The notes under the pieces were generated by a model. That model saw only the letters and a list, made by a program, of their open reading frames with translations. It was not told the origin of the DNA and did not search any database. The position numbers and the translations under genes are program-made. Shown piece by piece: positions 1 through 8,273 of a stretch of 64,000 nucleotides of DNA (positions are counted from its first letter, which is position 1; each line of letters starts with the position of its first letter). This DNA is from Gp1-AA122 sp035631655 (GTDB taxonomy: Bacteria; Acidobacteriota; Terriglobia; Terriglobales; Acidobacteriaceae): contig DASQIH010000002.1 in the NCBI GenBank assembly GCA_035631655.1, forward strand, positions 5,338 through 69,337, written 5' to 3'.

Positions 1-351
1 CGCTGGGGACGAATCATTAACATCACCAGCGTGTTTGGCCAGATGGGGCAGGCAGGACAGGCGAATTACGCGTCCTCCAAGGCGGGACTGATCGGGCTGA
101 CGATGGCCGTTGCCCGCGAAGTGGCCTCGCGCAACATTACCTGCAACGCAGTGGCGCCGGGATTCATCGAAACCGCCATGACGTCGGCGCTCTCCGACGA
201 ATTCAAGCAGAACGCAGTGAAGATGATTCCGTTGGGCCGAGTCGGAACACCCGAGGACGTGGCGCACGCGGTCAGCTTTCTGGCTTCCGAGGAGGCGTCC
301 TATATCACCGGCCACGTGCTGAACGTCAATGGAGGCATGCTCATGGGGTAG
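1..351 (+). CDS. fabG: 3-oxoacyl-[ACP] reductase FabG, C-terminal part (5' end outside window)
   Basis: This is a short-chain dehydrogenase that reduces 3-oxoacyl-ACP with NADPH in fatty acid elongation. The reading frame is open from base 1, so the N-terminal Rossmann glycine motif is missing. What can be seen is the catalytic Ser in ITSVFG, the Tyr-x-x-x-Lys pair in NYASSKAG, the PGFIETAM segment and the usual C-terminal end ITGHVLNVNGGM. These match FabG more closely than general SDR proteins, although a FabG-like paralogue cannot be excluded without the acp/fabF context, which lies outside the window. The gene is followed 26 bases later by the probable start of a GNAT gene on the same strand. 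Confidence 0.85.
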   Translation, partial: RWGRIINITSVFGQMGQAGQANYASSKAGLIGLTMAVAREVASRNITCNAVAPGFIETAMTSALSDEFKQNAVKMIPLGRVGTPEDVAHAVSFLASEEASYITGHVLNVNGGMLMG

Positions 352-377
352 CGCGCGCCATTCCGGAGTTAGCCGTC

Positions 378-833
378 ATTCAGGCCGAATCGGCGGCTCA
401 GATCAGGCAAGCGCGTGAGCTCTTTCTCGAATACGCCGAGTCCCTGGGCTTCAGCCTCTGCTTCCAGAGTTTCGACAAAGAATTGGCAGAATTACCCGGA
501 GATTATGCGCCACCCGACGGCCGCTTGCTGCTGGCCGAATATCAAGGCGAACTCGCCGGATGTGTGGCCTTGCACCGCCTGGAGGCTGAGATCTGCGAGA
601 TGAAGCGGTTGTATTTACGTCCGAAGTTTCGGGGAAAGGGCCTTGGACGTGCGCTGGCGATGGCCCTCATGGCGGAAGCGCGCGGCATCGGATTCCGGCG
701 CATGCGACTCGATACGGTTGAGCCGATGATGAAAGATGCGGTAGCAATGTATCGGAAACTCGGCTTTCTTGAAATTGCGCCCTATCGTCCAAATCCGATT
801 GCAGGCGCGATGTACATGGAACTGCAACTGTAG
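378..833 (+). CDS. GNAT family N-acetyltransferase with a probable non-canonical ATT start
   Basis: This is a GNAT-fold acetyltransferase that uses acetyl-CoA; its substrate is unknown. The acetyl-CoA loop is seen as RGKGLGRA, preceded by the strand MKRLYLRP and followed by the usual MYRKLGF near the C terminus. The first canonical in-frame start is TTG at 483, but coding sequence typical of the family continues upstream (ARELFLEYAESLGF, then FDKELAELPGDYAPP). No ATG, GTG or TTG lies in frame between the fabG stop and 483. ATT at 378 sits 9 bases after GGAG (365-368) and gives a protein of about 151 residues, so I take it as the start. Translational coupling to fabG or a sequencing error are alternatives. 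Confidence 0.75.
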   Translation: MQAESAAQIRQARELFLEYAESLGFSLCFQSFDKELAELPGDYAPPDGRLLLAEYQGELAGCVALHRLEAEICEMKRLYLRPKFRGKGLGRALAMALMAEARGIGFRRMRLDTVEPMMKDAVAMYRKLGFLEIAPYRPNPIAGAMYMELQL

Positions 834-852
834 CAACAAACACCACCATGTC

Positions 853-888
853 GTCATCCTGAGGCGGCGCTAGCCGCGGAAGGATCTC
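853..888. repeat. Dispersed repeat, family A (copy 1)
   Basis: The hairpin-like element begins GTCATCCTGAG and ends GGAAGGATCTC, with a self-complementary GC-rich centre. The same framework recurs at many other intergenic sites in this window. It lies between the GNAT gene and the dienelactone hydrolase gene. Confidence 0.75.
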
Positions 889-932
889 GCGTGCATCACC
901 AACCAACTTAGCCGCATTTTGGAGGAACACCC

Positions 933-1676
933 GTGATAAAAATGACAGTTCTCCTGCTAGTCCTGGCCTGTGCGTATTCCACTTTCGCCGCGGAAGGCAA
1001 GCCTGTTTCCTACAAAAGTGGCGACGAAACCGTGCAGGGCATGCTCTACACCCCGACGGGCAAAGGACCGTTTCCCGCGATCATTGTCATCCACGAGTGG
1101 TGGGGCCTGAATGACTGGGTTAAGGAGCAGGCGTCGAAACTCTCAGACCAGGGTTACGCGGCGCTCGCGGTCGATCTTTATCGCGGCAAAGTGGCCACCA
1201 CGCCCGATGAGGCCCATGAACTGATGCGCGGAGTTCCACAAGACCGCGCTATCCGCGATCTTCGGGCTGCCTTTGATTTTCTTAAATCGGAAAAGAACGT
1301 GAAGGGCGACCGAATTGGCTCGATCGGCTGGTGCATGGGTGGAGGCTACTCGCTGGACGTCGCGTTGGAAGAGCCTGCTCTCGCAGCCGACGTGATCCAC
1401 TACGGCCACCTCGCCGTCGAGGAGAGCAGTTTGAAAAGAATTAATGCACCAATTCTGGGCATTTTTGGTGGAAAAGATCGCGGCATTCCCGTCGAGGATG
1501 TAAAGAAATTCGAACAGACCCTGAAACAATTGGGCAAAAAGATTGAAATTGTGATTTACCCGGATGCCGGGCATGCTTTCGAAAATCCCAACAACAAAGC
1601 CGGTTATCGGGCTGAGGATGCAACCGACGCTTGGAGGCGCACTATAAGTTTTCTCGACAAAACTCTGAAGAAATGA
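933..1676 (+). CDS. Secreted dienelactone hydrolase family protein
   Basis: This is an alpha/beta hydrolase of the dienelactone hydrolase family, 247 residues, and its natural substrate is not known. The catalytic triad is visible: nucleophile Cys134 in GWCMGG, Asp182 in GGKDRGIP and His214 in DAGHAF. The oxyanion-side motif HEWWGLN is also present. An N-terminal hydrophobic segment ending in FAAEG looks like a signal peptide, so the protein is probably periplasmic. The GTG start at 933 is supported by GGAGG about 7 bases upstream; ATG at 942 is the alternative. The gene stands alone, with a family A repeat in front of it. Confidence 0.9.
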   Translation: MIKMTVLLLVLACAYSTFAAEGKPVSYKSGDETVQGMLYTPTGKGPFPAIIVIHEWWGLNDWVKEQASKLSDQGYAALAVDLYRGKVATTPDEAHELMRGVPQDRAIRDLRAAFDFLKSEKNVKGDRIGSIGWCMGGGYSLDVALEEPALAADVIHYGHLAVEESSLKRINAPILGIFGGKDRGIPVEDVKKFEQTLKQLGKKIEIVIYPDAGHAFENPNNKAGYRAEDATDAWRRTISFLDKTLKK

Positions 1677-1744
1677 TGAAAACAGTTTTCAATTTGGGAT
1701 TCTCTCTTGGACGTGCGCTGCTTACTTCGTCATCGCTTCTTGTG

Positions 1745-1776
1745 CAATGAAATTCTTCTTCAATGAAATTCTTCTT
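1745..1776. repeat. Perfect tandem duplication of a 16-bp unit
   Basis: The unit CAATGAAATTCTTCTT occurs twice without a gap at 1745-1760 and 1761-1776. The second copy runs directly into the -35 box of the predicted promoter of the XRE gene, which makes it a possible double operator or a recent slippage product. Confidence 0.9.
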
Positions 1777-1803
1777 GCCAGACGGTACTACTCTGGTTAC
1801 TAT
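1775..1803 (+). promoter_or_regulatory. Predicted sigma-70 type promoter of the XRE regulator gene
   Basis: A -35 box TTGCCA (1775-1780) and a -10 box TACTAT (1798-1803) are separated by 17 bases. The start codon follows 38 bases after the -10 box. The -35 box overlaps the end of the 16-bp tandem duplication by two bases. Confidence 0.6.
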
Positions 1804-1841
1804 GCAGCCATCCTTGAAAAACCCTGTTGGATGCCTTCCCA

Positions 1842-2192
1842 ATGAACATCGGCGAGACCATTAAAAACTACCGCCTGCAGAAAGGCATGTCGCAGGGGGA
1901 CATCGAAAAACGCACGGGATTACTTCGTTGCTACCTGTCACGAGTGGAAAACGGCCACACCATCCCTTCTCTGGACACGCTAGCCAAAATCGCCGGCGCC
2001 ATGGAGCTTCCGCTCTCCCAATTCTTTGCGGATGCCGGCCACAGCAACGGCTCCCGGGGACTCCCGCAACTGAGCGACGATGAGGTCCGTTTCCTGAGCC
2101 AGATTCGCCGCTACTCTGCCAGTCTCAACGAAAGCGACCGCAAGCTGGTGTTGGCCATGGTCAAGAAGATGGCCGCCAGCGCGGGAAGATAG
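1842..2192 (+). CDS. XRE family helix-turn-helix transcriptional regulator
   Basis: This is a small DNA-binding regulator of about 116 residues. The lambda-Cro type HTH occupies roughly residues 4-62 (IKNYRLQKGMSQGDIEKRTG, then YLSRVENGHTIPSLDTLAKIA). The rest is a short helical tail with no sensor domain, so its signal is unknown. The ATG at 1842 is preferred over the in-frame TTG at 1827, because it directly precedes the family-typical start NIGETIKNYR. No ribosome binding site is obvious at either start. The tandem duplication next to the promoter would suit autoregulation, but that is inference. Confidence 0.9.
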   Translation: MNIGETIKNYRLQKGMSQGDIEKRTGLLRCYLSRVENGHTIPSLDTLAKIAGAMELPLSQFFADAGHSNGSRGLPQLSDDEVRFLSQIRRYSASLNESDRKLVLAMVKKMAASAGR

Positions 2193-2193
2193 C

Positions 2194-2324
2194 AAAGCAG
2201 CTTTCAGCTATCAGCTCTCAGCCGTCGGCTCTCAGCATCTCAGCTCACGCGTCGGTATCTTCTGCTCGGAAGCGACTGTGCGAAACCGCTACTTTCCGGG
2301 AAACTGATAGCTGATAGCTGCTTT
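2194..2324. repeat. Long inverted repeat, family F (CAGCTATCAG type)
   Basis: Two 21-base arms at 2194-2214 and 2304-2324 are inverted copies of each other with about one mismatch. The left arm is followed by further CTCAGC-type units up to about 2245. A related single unit lies at 3040-3068 in front of purH. The pair could form a large hairpin between the XRE gene and the next gene. Confidence 0.8.
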
Positions 2325-2414
2325 GGGTACTTTCGTACCATAACCCCCCCTGCCCGAGCGACACCTCGCCACCCCATCTGCCTGCCGCTAAGCTGCTGGG
2401 AGGAGAAGTCTGCC

Positions 2415-3038
2415 TTGACCATCGACGAAGAACTCAATCTGCTGGACACCAATCTGCGCCGCCTGAAGATTGAGTACGAGATTTTCTTCAGCAATCCCAG
2501 CAAGCGACCTCCCGCTGAAATCGAATGGAAAGTGCTGAACCTGCTGCGCAAATTCAGTGATGGCGGCAAGATGAGCTTCTCCCAACGTTACCGTTACAAC
2601 GAAATGGCGCAACGCTACGCGATCTACAGCGATCTTTGGCGCAAGAAGAGCCGCATTCGCGAAGAAGGTTACCGCAGGCCACAGGACGCCCTGCTATCGG
2701 TGCAAGGAGTGCGTGCCGGAGAGGAAGCCAAGGCCGAGTCACATCCCCTGTATGGAGTCGGGCACTCCGCCCCAGCCGCGGCGGCGGGAGAGACTCCCTT
2801 CACCGTGCAGTGTTCGGATGCCACCGCGGAGCGCGACAAGGTCCAGGTTCTCTTTCAGGCCCTAGCCGATGCCAAAAAGAAAGCCGGGGAACAGGTCTCG
2901 GGCAATCTCGATTCGTTCGCTTCCTTCGTGAAAAAGAAAACCGAGCAGATCCGCAAACAATACGGCTGCCACACGGTCGAGTACACCGTGGAAACCCAGG
3001 ACGGCCAAGTGAAACTGAAGGCGAAAGCGAAAGTTTAG
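2415..3038 (+). CDS. Conserved hypothetical cytoplasmic protein
   Basis: The protein has 207 residues, no signal peptide and no membrane segment. The N-terminal half (residues 1-95) is charged and probably helical, with YEIFFSNPSKRPP and MSFSQRYRYNEMAQRYAIY. An Ala/Gly-rich linker follows at about 110-130, then a C-terminal helical part containing FASFVKKKTEQIRKQYGC. It resembles acidobacterial and myxobacterial proteins named after MXAN_5187, but this is only a recollection of the family. The TTG start is supported by GGAGGAG (2399-2405), 9 bases upstream. The function is unknown. Confidence 0.7.
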   Translation: MTIDEELNLLDTNLRRLKIEYEIFFSNPSKRPPAEIEWKVLNLLRKFSDGGKMSFSQRYRYNEMAQRYAIYSDLWRKKSRIREEGYRRPQDALLSVQGVRAGEEAKAESHPLYGVGHSAPAAAAGETPFTVQCSDATAERDKVQVLFQALADAKKKAGEQVSGNLDSFASFVKKKTEQIRKQYGCHTVEYTVETQDGQVKLKAKAKV

Positions 3039-3157
3039 TTCTCAGCTCCCGGTCCTCAGTTGTCAGTTGAATCAATTAACGACCGAAGACCTCGCCCTGA
3101 TAGAATTTTCCGCTGCCGCTCTTCGGCGCATCCATCCCACCCGGATTCGAGGCTGCT

Positions 3158-4714
3158 ATGTCCAAGATTCAGCGTGCCATTCTTAGCGTCACCGACAAGA
3201 CCGGCGTGGTGGAGTTCGCTCGCAAGCTCGTCGGCATGGGAGTGGAGCTAGTCTCGACCGGAGGCACGGCCAAGCTGCTGCGCGATTCCGGGATTCGGGT
3301 CAAGGACATTGCGGAACTCACCGGCTTTCCCGAGATGCTGGACGGGCGGGTGAAGACGCTGCATCCCAAGGTGCATGGCGGCATCCTGCACCGACGTGAA
3401 AACCCTTCGCACCGTTCGGCAGTCGCTGAGCACAATATTCAGCCCATCGACATGGTGGTGGTTAACCTCTACGCGTTTGAAGAGACCGCTGCCAAGCCCG
3501 GCGTGCATTTCGAAGAATTGATCGAAAACATTGACATCGGCGGGCCTTCGATGATCCGCTCCGCCGCCAAGAATTTTCAGGATGTGGCCGTGGTCACTTC
3601 GGCCGCTGACTATGACGCTGTTGCCGAAGAGATGGCATCGCATGGCGGAGAACTGTCGCAACCAACTAAGTGGCGGCTGGCGCAGAAAGCCTTTGCCACG
3701 ACTGCGGCCTACGATTCTGCGATTGCTTCCACTTTGGAGAAGGTCAGCGCCAATGGACGCTTCGACCTGTGCGGCGATGCCGGATTTCCCCAGACTCTGC
3801 GGCTGTCATTTCAGAAAATCACGGATCTCCGCTACGGCGAGAACCCCCACCAGAAGGCTGCGATGTATTCCGACGGCTCGGTTACGGGGGTTGCCAATGG
3901 CCGCCAACTCCAAGGGAAGGAACTTTCCTATAACAACATCGTGGACTTGCAGGCTGCCTGGGACTTGGCGCAAGATTTTTCCGAGCCGGTCTGCACCATC
4001 ATCAAGCACACGAATCCCTGTGGCACAGCCACGGGTGAAACTCTCGTGGAGGCCTACAAAAGGGCTTTGGAATGTGATCCCGTGTCGGCCTATGGCGGCG
4101 TGATTGGGGTCAACCGGCCCATAGACGGCGAGACTGCCGAGGAGATGGCCAAACTTTTTGTGGAAGCGATTGCGGCGCCGTCGTTCAGTGAAGCGGCGAA
4201 GACGAAGTTCGCTTCCAAAAAGAACCTTCGCCTCATGGAAATCACGCCCGCGCCTCAGAAATGGGTACTGAAGAACGTCTCAGGCGGAATTTTGGTTCAG
4301 GACAATGATCTGCACCAGCTTCAGGAAAGCCAGTTGAAGGCTGTGACTAAACGTGCTCCCACCAAGGAAGAGATGCGTGCCCTATTATTTGGCTGGAGGA
4401 TCTGCAAACACGTGAAATCCAACGCGATTGTCTATGTACGCGACGGACAAAGCGTGGGCATCGGCGCGGGGCAAATGAGCCGAGTTGATTCCTGCAAGAT
4501 CGGCGCCATGAAAGCAGTGTTGCCGCTGAAAGGGACCGTGGCGGCATCGGACGCCTTTTTCCCTTTTCCGGATGGGGTGGAGGAAATCGCCAAGGCGGGC
4601 ACCACCGCGATCATCCAGCCTGGCGGCTCGGTGCGGGACCCGGAGGTGATTGCTGTCGCCGACCGGCTGGGACTGGCCATGGTGTTTACCGGCGTCAGGC
4701 ACTTCCGGCACTGA
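3158..4714 (+). CDS. purH: Bifunctional AICAR transformylase / IMP cyclohydrolase PurH
   Basis: PurH catalyses the last two steps of purine synthesis, formylation of AICAR with 10-formyl-THF and ring closure to IMP. At 518 residues it has the usual length. The N-terminal IMP cyclohydrolase domain (about 1-195) shows the MGS-like start VSTGGTAKLLRDSG and DGRVKTLHPKVHGG. The transformylase domain shows YGENPHQKAAMY and the KHTNPCGTA motif. The protein ends in GVRHFRH, as in many family members. It is not next to purF/purL, which are 21 kb away on the other strand. Confidence 0.97.
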   Translation: MSKIQRAILSVTDKTGVVEFARKLVGMGVELVSTGGTAKLLRDSGIRVKDIAELTGFPEMLDGRVKTLHPKVHGGILHRRENPSHRSAVAEHNIQPIDMVVVNLYAFEETAAKPGVHFEELIENIDIGGPSMIRSAAKNFQDVAVVTSAADYDAVAEEMASHGGELSQPTKWRLAQKAFATTAAYDSAIASTLEKVSANGRFDLCGDAGFPQTLRLSFQKITDLRYGENPHQKAAMYSDGSVTGVANGRQLQGKELSYNNIVDLQAAWDLAQDFSEPVCTIIKHTNPCGTATGETLVEAYKRALECDPVSAYGGVIGVNRPIDGETAEEMAKLFVEAIAAPSFSEAAKTKFASKKNLRLMEITPAPQKWVLKNVSGGILVQDNDLHQLQESQLKAVTKRAPTKEEMRALLFGWRICKHVKSNAIVYVRDGQSVGIGAGQMSRVDSCKIGAMKAVLPLKGTVAASDAFFPFPDGVEEIAKAGTTAIIQPGGSVRDPEVIAVADRLGLAMVFTGVRHFRH

Positions 4715-4808
4715 AATTGTTGATTTCTTGATTGTTGATCGCTGATTGTGACGACCCAGCGTACTTCTTGACTTCAATCATCAATCAAAAATCAGCAAAT
4801 CAACAATC
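4715..4808. repeat. Inverted repeat, family E (TTGATTTCTTGATTGTTGATC type), copy 1
   Basis: The left arm (about 4715-4747) is made of GATTGTTGAT units and the right arm (about 4775-4808) of their complements. Together they form an imperfect A+T-rich hairpin immediately after the purH stop codon. Further copies follow queE and the pilT-like gene. Confidence 0.8.
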
Positions 4809-4959
4809 CTTTCGTCCCTGTCCTTCCGAGAGCATTACCTGGCGCGATTCTGTGCTGCCTTTTTCTCCACGTAAAACGTAGCCAAGGTTACAATAGAAGC
4901 ACCCGCCCGCCGCGGTTCGGCATCCAATCGCTATGGCTTTGGCAGGTCAAGGGTATTCC

Positions 4960-7044
4960 ATGAAAAGAATTTTCCACCTTTGTTGCGTGCTGCTGATGGC
5001 AGTTGCGCCCATTTTCTCGCAGCAAAAGCCGGTCCCCAGTCCCGAGAGCAAGTCGTCTTCTCCGCCGACCGCCCGCAAGGTGGATCGCGCCGCCGCCTAT
5101 TACCACTACTCGATGGCGCACATTTATGAGGAATTAGTGGCAGTGTATGGGCGCAGCGACCTGGCCAACAAGGCGATTGACGAGTACCGCCAAGCGATCG
5201 AAGCCGACCCCAGTTCCTCATACCTGACCTCCGGCCTGGCCGAGCTCTATGCCAAGACCGGGCGTATTCGGGATGCTGTTCTTGAGGCCCAAGACATCAT
5301 CAAGCGCGATCCCAACAATCTGGAAGCGCACAAGCTGCTGGGGCGTATTTACCTGCGTTCCATGGGTGACATGCAGGCCAGCAGTCAGGGTGGCGGCCAG
5401 AATGTCCTCAAGCTGGCCATCGAACAATACGAGCAGATCGTTAAGCTCGACACGGATCCGGCAAATCTGGTGGACGACCACCTGCTGCTCGGACGTCTGT
5501 ATCGCCTGAATAACGATCTGCAGAAGGCGGAAAACGAGTTCAAGACCGCGGTGAAGTTGCAGCCGGACTCCGAAGAGGCGGTTACGACCCTTGCCTATCT
5601 CTACAACGAAGAAGGCGACTCGGTCCGGGCGGTTCAGGCCCTGAATTCGATTCCCGATGCCGAGCGCTCCGCCAAGCTGTATTCCGCGCTGGGCTACACC
5701 TATGAGCAGCAGAAGGAATACAAGAACGCGATTGCTGCCTATCGGCATGCTATCGAACTGGACCGCGACAACTTGGATGCTATTCGCGGACTGGCTCAGA
5801 ATCTGATGAATGATGGCCAGACCGACGCGGCTCTTGAGCAATACAAAGTTATTGCTGACGCTAACCCGGAGGACGCACAGACCTACGTGCGCATAGCGGA
5901 AATTTACCGCAAAAACGGCAGGTTCGATCAGGCCCTGGAGAATTTGAAGAAGGCCGAATCCATGGTGCAGGACTCCATCGAGGTCCCGTACCAGATCGCG
6001 GCCGTTTATCAGGCAGAGGGACGGTATGACGAAGCCGCCCAAACCCTGAAAGCGCTGCTGGATAAAACCGAAAAGCCAGACACCAGCTATACCCAGGGTG
6101 AGCGCAATAACCGCGCCGTCTTTCTCGAGCGCCTGGGGAGCGTGTACCGCGACATGGGTAGCAACCAGCTCGCGCTCGATACCTTCCGCAAGATGCTCTC
6201 CTTGGGCGATGAGAACGCGGTCCGCGGGTACCAGCAAATCATCGATACCTATCGCGAAGCCAAGCAGTGGTCGCAGGCCACAGCAGCCGCCAAAGAAGCT
6301 GTGGAGAAGCTCCCCAACGACCGGGGGCTGAAGATGGTCCTGGCTTCCCAATTGGCCGATAGCGGCCAACCGGAAGTTGGTCTGCAGCAAGTTAAATCTC
6401 TGCTCAAAGGAACGCCGGAGGATCGTGAGGTATACATCGCCCTGGCGCAGATGTACAGCCGCCTGAAGCGTTGGAACGAAGCCGAGGAAGCTATCAGCAA
6501 AGCTGATCAGCTCTCCACCAAGCCCGATGACAAACAGTATACGGCGTTCGTTAGAGGCTCGATCTACGAACGACAGAAGAAGTACGACCAGGCAGAAACG
6601 CAGTTCAAGCAGATCCTGGCTGCCGATCCGCAGAATGCCATGACCCTGAATTATTTCGGCTACATGCTCGCGGATCGTGGCGTCCGGCTGGATGAGGCGC
6701 TGGGTTACATAAAGAAGGCCGTGGAACTCGAACCAGCCAACGGCGCCTACCTCGATTCGCTGGGTTGGACTTACTTCAAGCTGGGGAAATACGATCTCGC
6801 CGAGGAAAACCTGAACAAAGCCATCCAGCACACGCCCAACGATCCTACCGTTCAGGATCACCTTGGGGACGTTTATCAGAAGACCGGACGGCTCCGCCAG
6901 GCTGCCGCTCACTGGGAGCGTGCACTGCAAGAATGGAACAAGACGGTTCCTGCGGAAATCGAAACCTCGGAAGTAGGCAAAGTCCAGAAGAAGCTGGAAT
7001 CGGCCAGGATCAAGTTGGCCAAAGAAGAACCGGAACAGAAGTAG
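4960..7044 (+). CDS. Secreted or periplasmic tetratricopeptide repeat protein
   Basis: The protein has about 694 residues. It starts with a signal peptide (MKRIFHLCC... ending near PIFSQ), followed by a Pro/Ser-rich linker and then TPR units over almost the whole length, from about residue 50 to 670. Typical TPR positions are seen in LGRLYRLNNDLQKAENEFKT and LGWTYFKLGKYDLAEENLNK. The C terminus is charged (KEEPEQK). Such proteins act as scaffolds for protein assembly, and no enzymatic domain is visible. The ATG at 4960 is chosen because it gives a clean signal peptide; an in-frame ATG at 4933 would add nine residues. A TACAAT box at 4889-4894 may be part of its promoter. Confidence 0.88.
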   Translation: MKRIFHLCCVLLMAVAPIFSQQKPVPSPESKSSSPPTARKVDRAAAYYHYSMAHIYEELVAVYGRSDLANKAIDEYRQAIEADPSSSYLTSGLAELYAKTGRIRDAVLEAQDIIKRDPNNLEAHKLLGRIYLRSMGDMQASSQGGGQNVLKLAIEQYEQIVKLDTDPANLVDDHLLLGRLYRLNNDLQKAENEFKTAVKLQPDSEEAVTTLAYLYNEEGDSVRAVQALNSIPDAERSAKLYSALGYTYEQQKEYKNAIAAYRHAIELDRDNLDAIRGLAQNLMNDGQTDAALEQYKVIADANPEDAQTYVRIAEIYRKNGRFDQALENLKKAESMVQDSIEVPYQIAAVYQAEGRYDEAAQTLKALLDKTEKPDTSYTQGERNNRAVFLERLGSVYRDMGSNQLALDTFRKMLSLGDENAVRGYQQIIDTYREAKQWSQATAAAKEAVEKLPNDRGLKMVLASQLADSGQPEVGLQQVKSLLKGTPEDREVYIALAQMYSRLKRWNEAEEAISKADQLSTKPDDKQYTAFVRGSIYERQKKYDQAETQFKQILAADPQNAMTLNYFGYMLADRGVRLDEALGYIKKAVELEPANGAYLDSLGWTYFKLGKYDLAEENLNKAIQHTPNDPTVQDHLGDVYQKTGRLRQAAAHWERALQEWNKTVPAEIETSEVGKVQKKLESARIKLAKEEPEQK

Positions 7045-7103
7045 TATCGAGTACCGAGTACCTAGTACCCAGAAAAAGCGTGGGGTACTCGGTACTCGGT
7101 ACT
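7045..7103. repeat. Inverted repeat, family D (GTACTCGGTACT type), copy 1
   Basis: The left arm (7045-7070) carries GAGTACCGAGTACC units and the right arm (7082-7103) carries GGTACTCGGTACT, with an A-rich loop between. The hairpin fills the whole gap between the TPR gene and dgt. A second copy precedes the DinG gene at 37881-37917. Confidence 0.8.
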
Positions 7104-7117
7104 GCTAGACTTCCCTC

Positions 7118-8245
7118 ATGCTCGCTGACTACGCTGTGCGCGTGGAAGAATCGCGCGGACGCCGTTATCCCGAGCCCAAACATCCCTACCGCAACGATTT
7201 CGAACGCGACCGGGATCGCGTGGTTCACGCCCGTGCCTTTCGCCGTCTGAAAGATAAAACCCAGGTCTTTACCCGCCGCTACTCCGACCACTTCCGCAAC
7301 CGCCTCACGCACACCATCGAAGTGGCGCAGATTGCCCGTACCATTGCGGGCCAGCTTGGATTGAATGTTGATCTGGTGGAAGCGCTCGCACTGGCGCACG
7401 ATATCGGACATCCACCCTTTGGTCACGCGGGCGAGAAAGCACTCGACGCGGTCATGCGGGAGCATGGCTTTTTCTTTGATCACAACCTGCACGCGCTGCG
7501 TATCGTAGAGGATTTTGAGCTGCGCTACGCGTCTTTTCGGGGATTGAATCTTACGTTTGAGGTTCGGGAAGGAATCATCAAGCACTCGCGCGACTATCCG
7601 CCCGCGAGTTTTCCAGAGTTACGCGAATACGACCTCGACTCGCGCCCGTCGCTTGAGGCTCAACTCATTGACCTTGCCGACGAAGTTGCCTACAACACCG
7701 CCGATCTGGACGATGGCCTCGAAGCCCACTTGCTCACCTTGGACGAAATTCGCTGGGGCGTTTCCATGTTCAACGGGTACTACCAGGAAGTCGAGGCGAA
7801 ATTTCCCGACGCGATTGAAAAGCTCAAGTTCAACGAAGCACTCAAACGTATGCTCAACCGGTTGGCCGATGACCTGATCCAGAACACGCGGGAGAACCTG
7901 CAAAGAGCCCGAATCCGCAACCTTCAGGATGTTCGCGCCCATCCCGAGCGGCTGGTTGCCTTCAGCGAAGCGGTGGAATCCGATCGACGGGAAGCAAAGA
8001 ACTTCCTGTATGCAAGCCTCTATTTCAGTCCCGCTCTCGAACCGGAAAAGCAGGATGCCGAGCGCGTCATCAGCGAATTGTTTGCTTATTGGATGAAAAA
8101 GCCGGAGGCCCTGCCCAGCACCTATCAGGACAAAGCGCGCCAGGAACCCTTGCCGCGCGTCGTGTGTGACTACATCGCGGGGATGACCGATAACTTCATC
8201 TACGAGCAATATGACAAGTGTCTGGGCAGCAGAAACGTCACCTAG
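7118..8245 (+). CDS. dgt: Deoxyguanosinetriphosphate triphosphohydrolase-like protein
   Basis: This is an HD-domain phosphohydrolase that removes triphosphate from dGTP or other dNTPs. It has 375 residues, the short type-2 Dgt form. The N-terminal signature DRDRVVHARAFRRLKDKTQVF is present in two parts (DRDRVVHARAFRRL and KDKTQVF). The metal-binding HD motif is seen as RLTHTIEVAQIA and LALAHDIGHPPFGHAGE, and the later Asp ligand is in LIDLADEVAYNTADLDD. The start ATG lies 14 bases after a family D hairpin. The gene is convergent with the M20 peptidase gene. Confidence 0.93.
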   Translation: MLADYAVRVEESRGRRYPEPKHPYRNDFERDRDRVVHARAFRRLKDKTQVFTRRYSDHFRNRLTHTIEVAQIARTIAGQLGLNVDLVEALALAHDIGHPPFGHAGEKALDAVMREHGFFFDHNLHALRIVEDFELRYASFRGLNLTFEVREGIIKHSRDYPPASFPELREYDLDSRPSLEAQLIDLADEVAYNTADLDDGLEAHLLTLDEIRWGVSMFNGYYQEVEAKFPDAIEKLKFNEALKRMLNRLADDLIQNTRENLQRARIRNLQDVRAHPERLVAFSEAVESDRREAKNFLYASLYFSPALEPEKQDAERVISELFAYWMKKPEALPSTYQDKARQEPLPRVVCDYIAGMTDNFIYEQYDKCLGSRNVT

Positions 8246-8255
8246 TCGCGTGGGC

Positions 8256-8270
8256 CGGGTCTCCAACCCG
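8256..8270. repeat. Hairpin of family B (CGGGTCTC-ACCCG) between convergent genes
   Basis: CGGGT (8256-8260) pairs with ACCCG (8266-8270) over a 5-base loop. Family B also occurs at about 25801, 34881 and 52769. The position between two stop codons suits a bidirectional terminator, although no T-run is present. Confidence 0.55.
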
Positions 8271-8273
8271 CCC

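Noticed and set aside
4715..4808. Short repeats that could be read as a CRISPR array
   Set aside because: The units are degenerate, unevenly spaced and inverted to each other; there are no unique spacers of constant length and no cas gene.
5218..6930. A 570-residue open frame on the minus strand antisense to the TPR gene
   Set aside because: It mirrors the codon pattern of the TPR gene, has no domain and no ribosome binding site; the plus-strand TPR protein explains the DNA.
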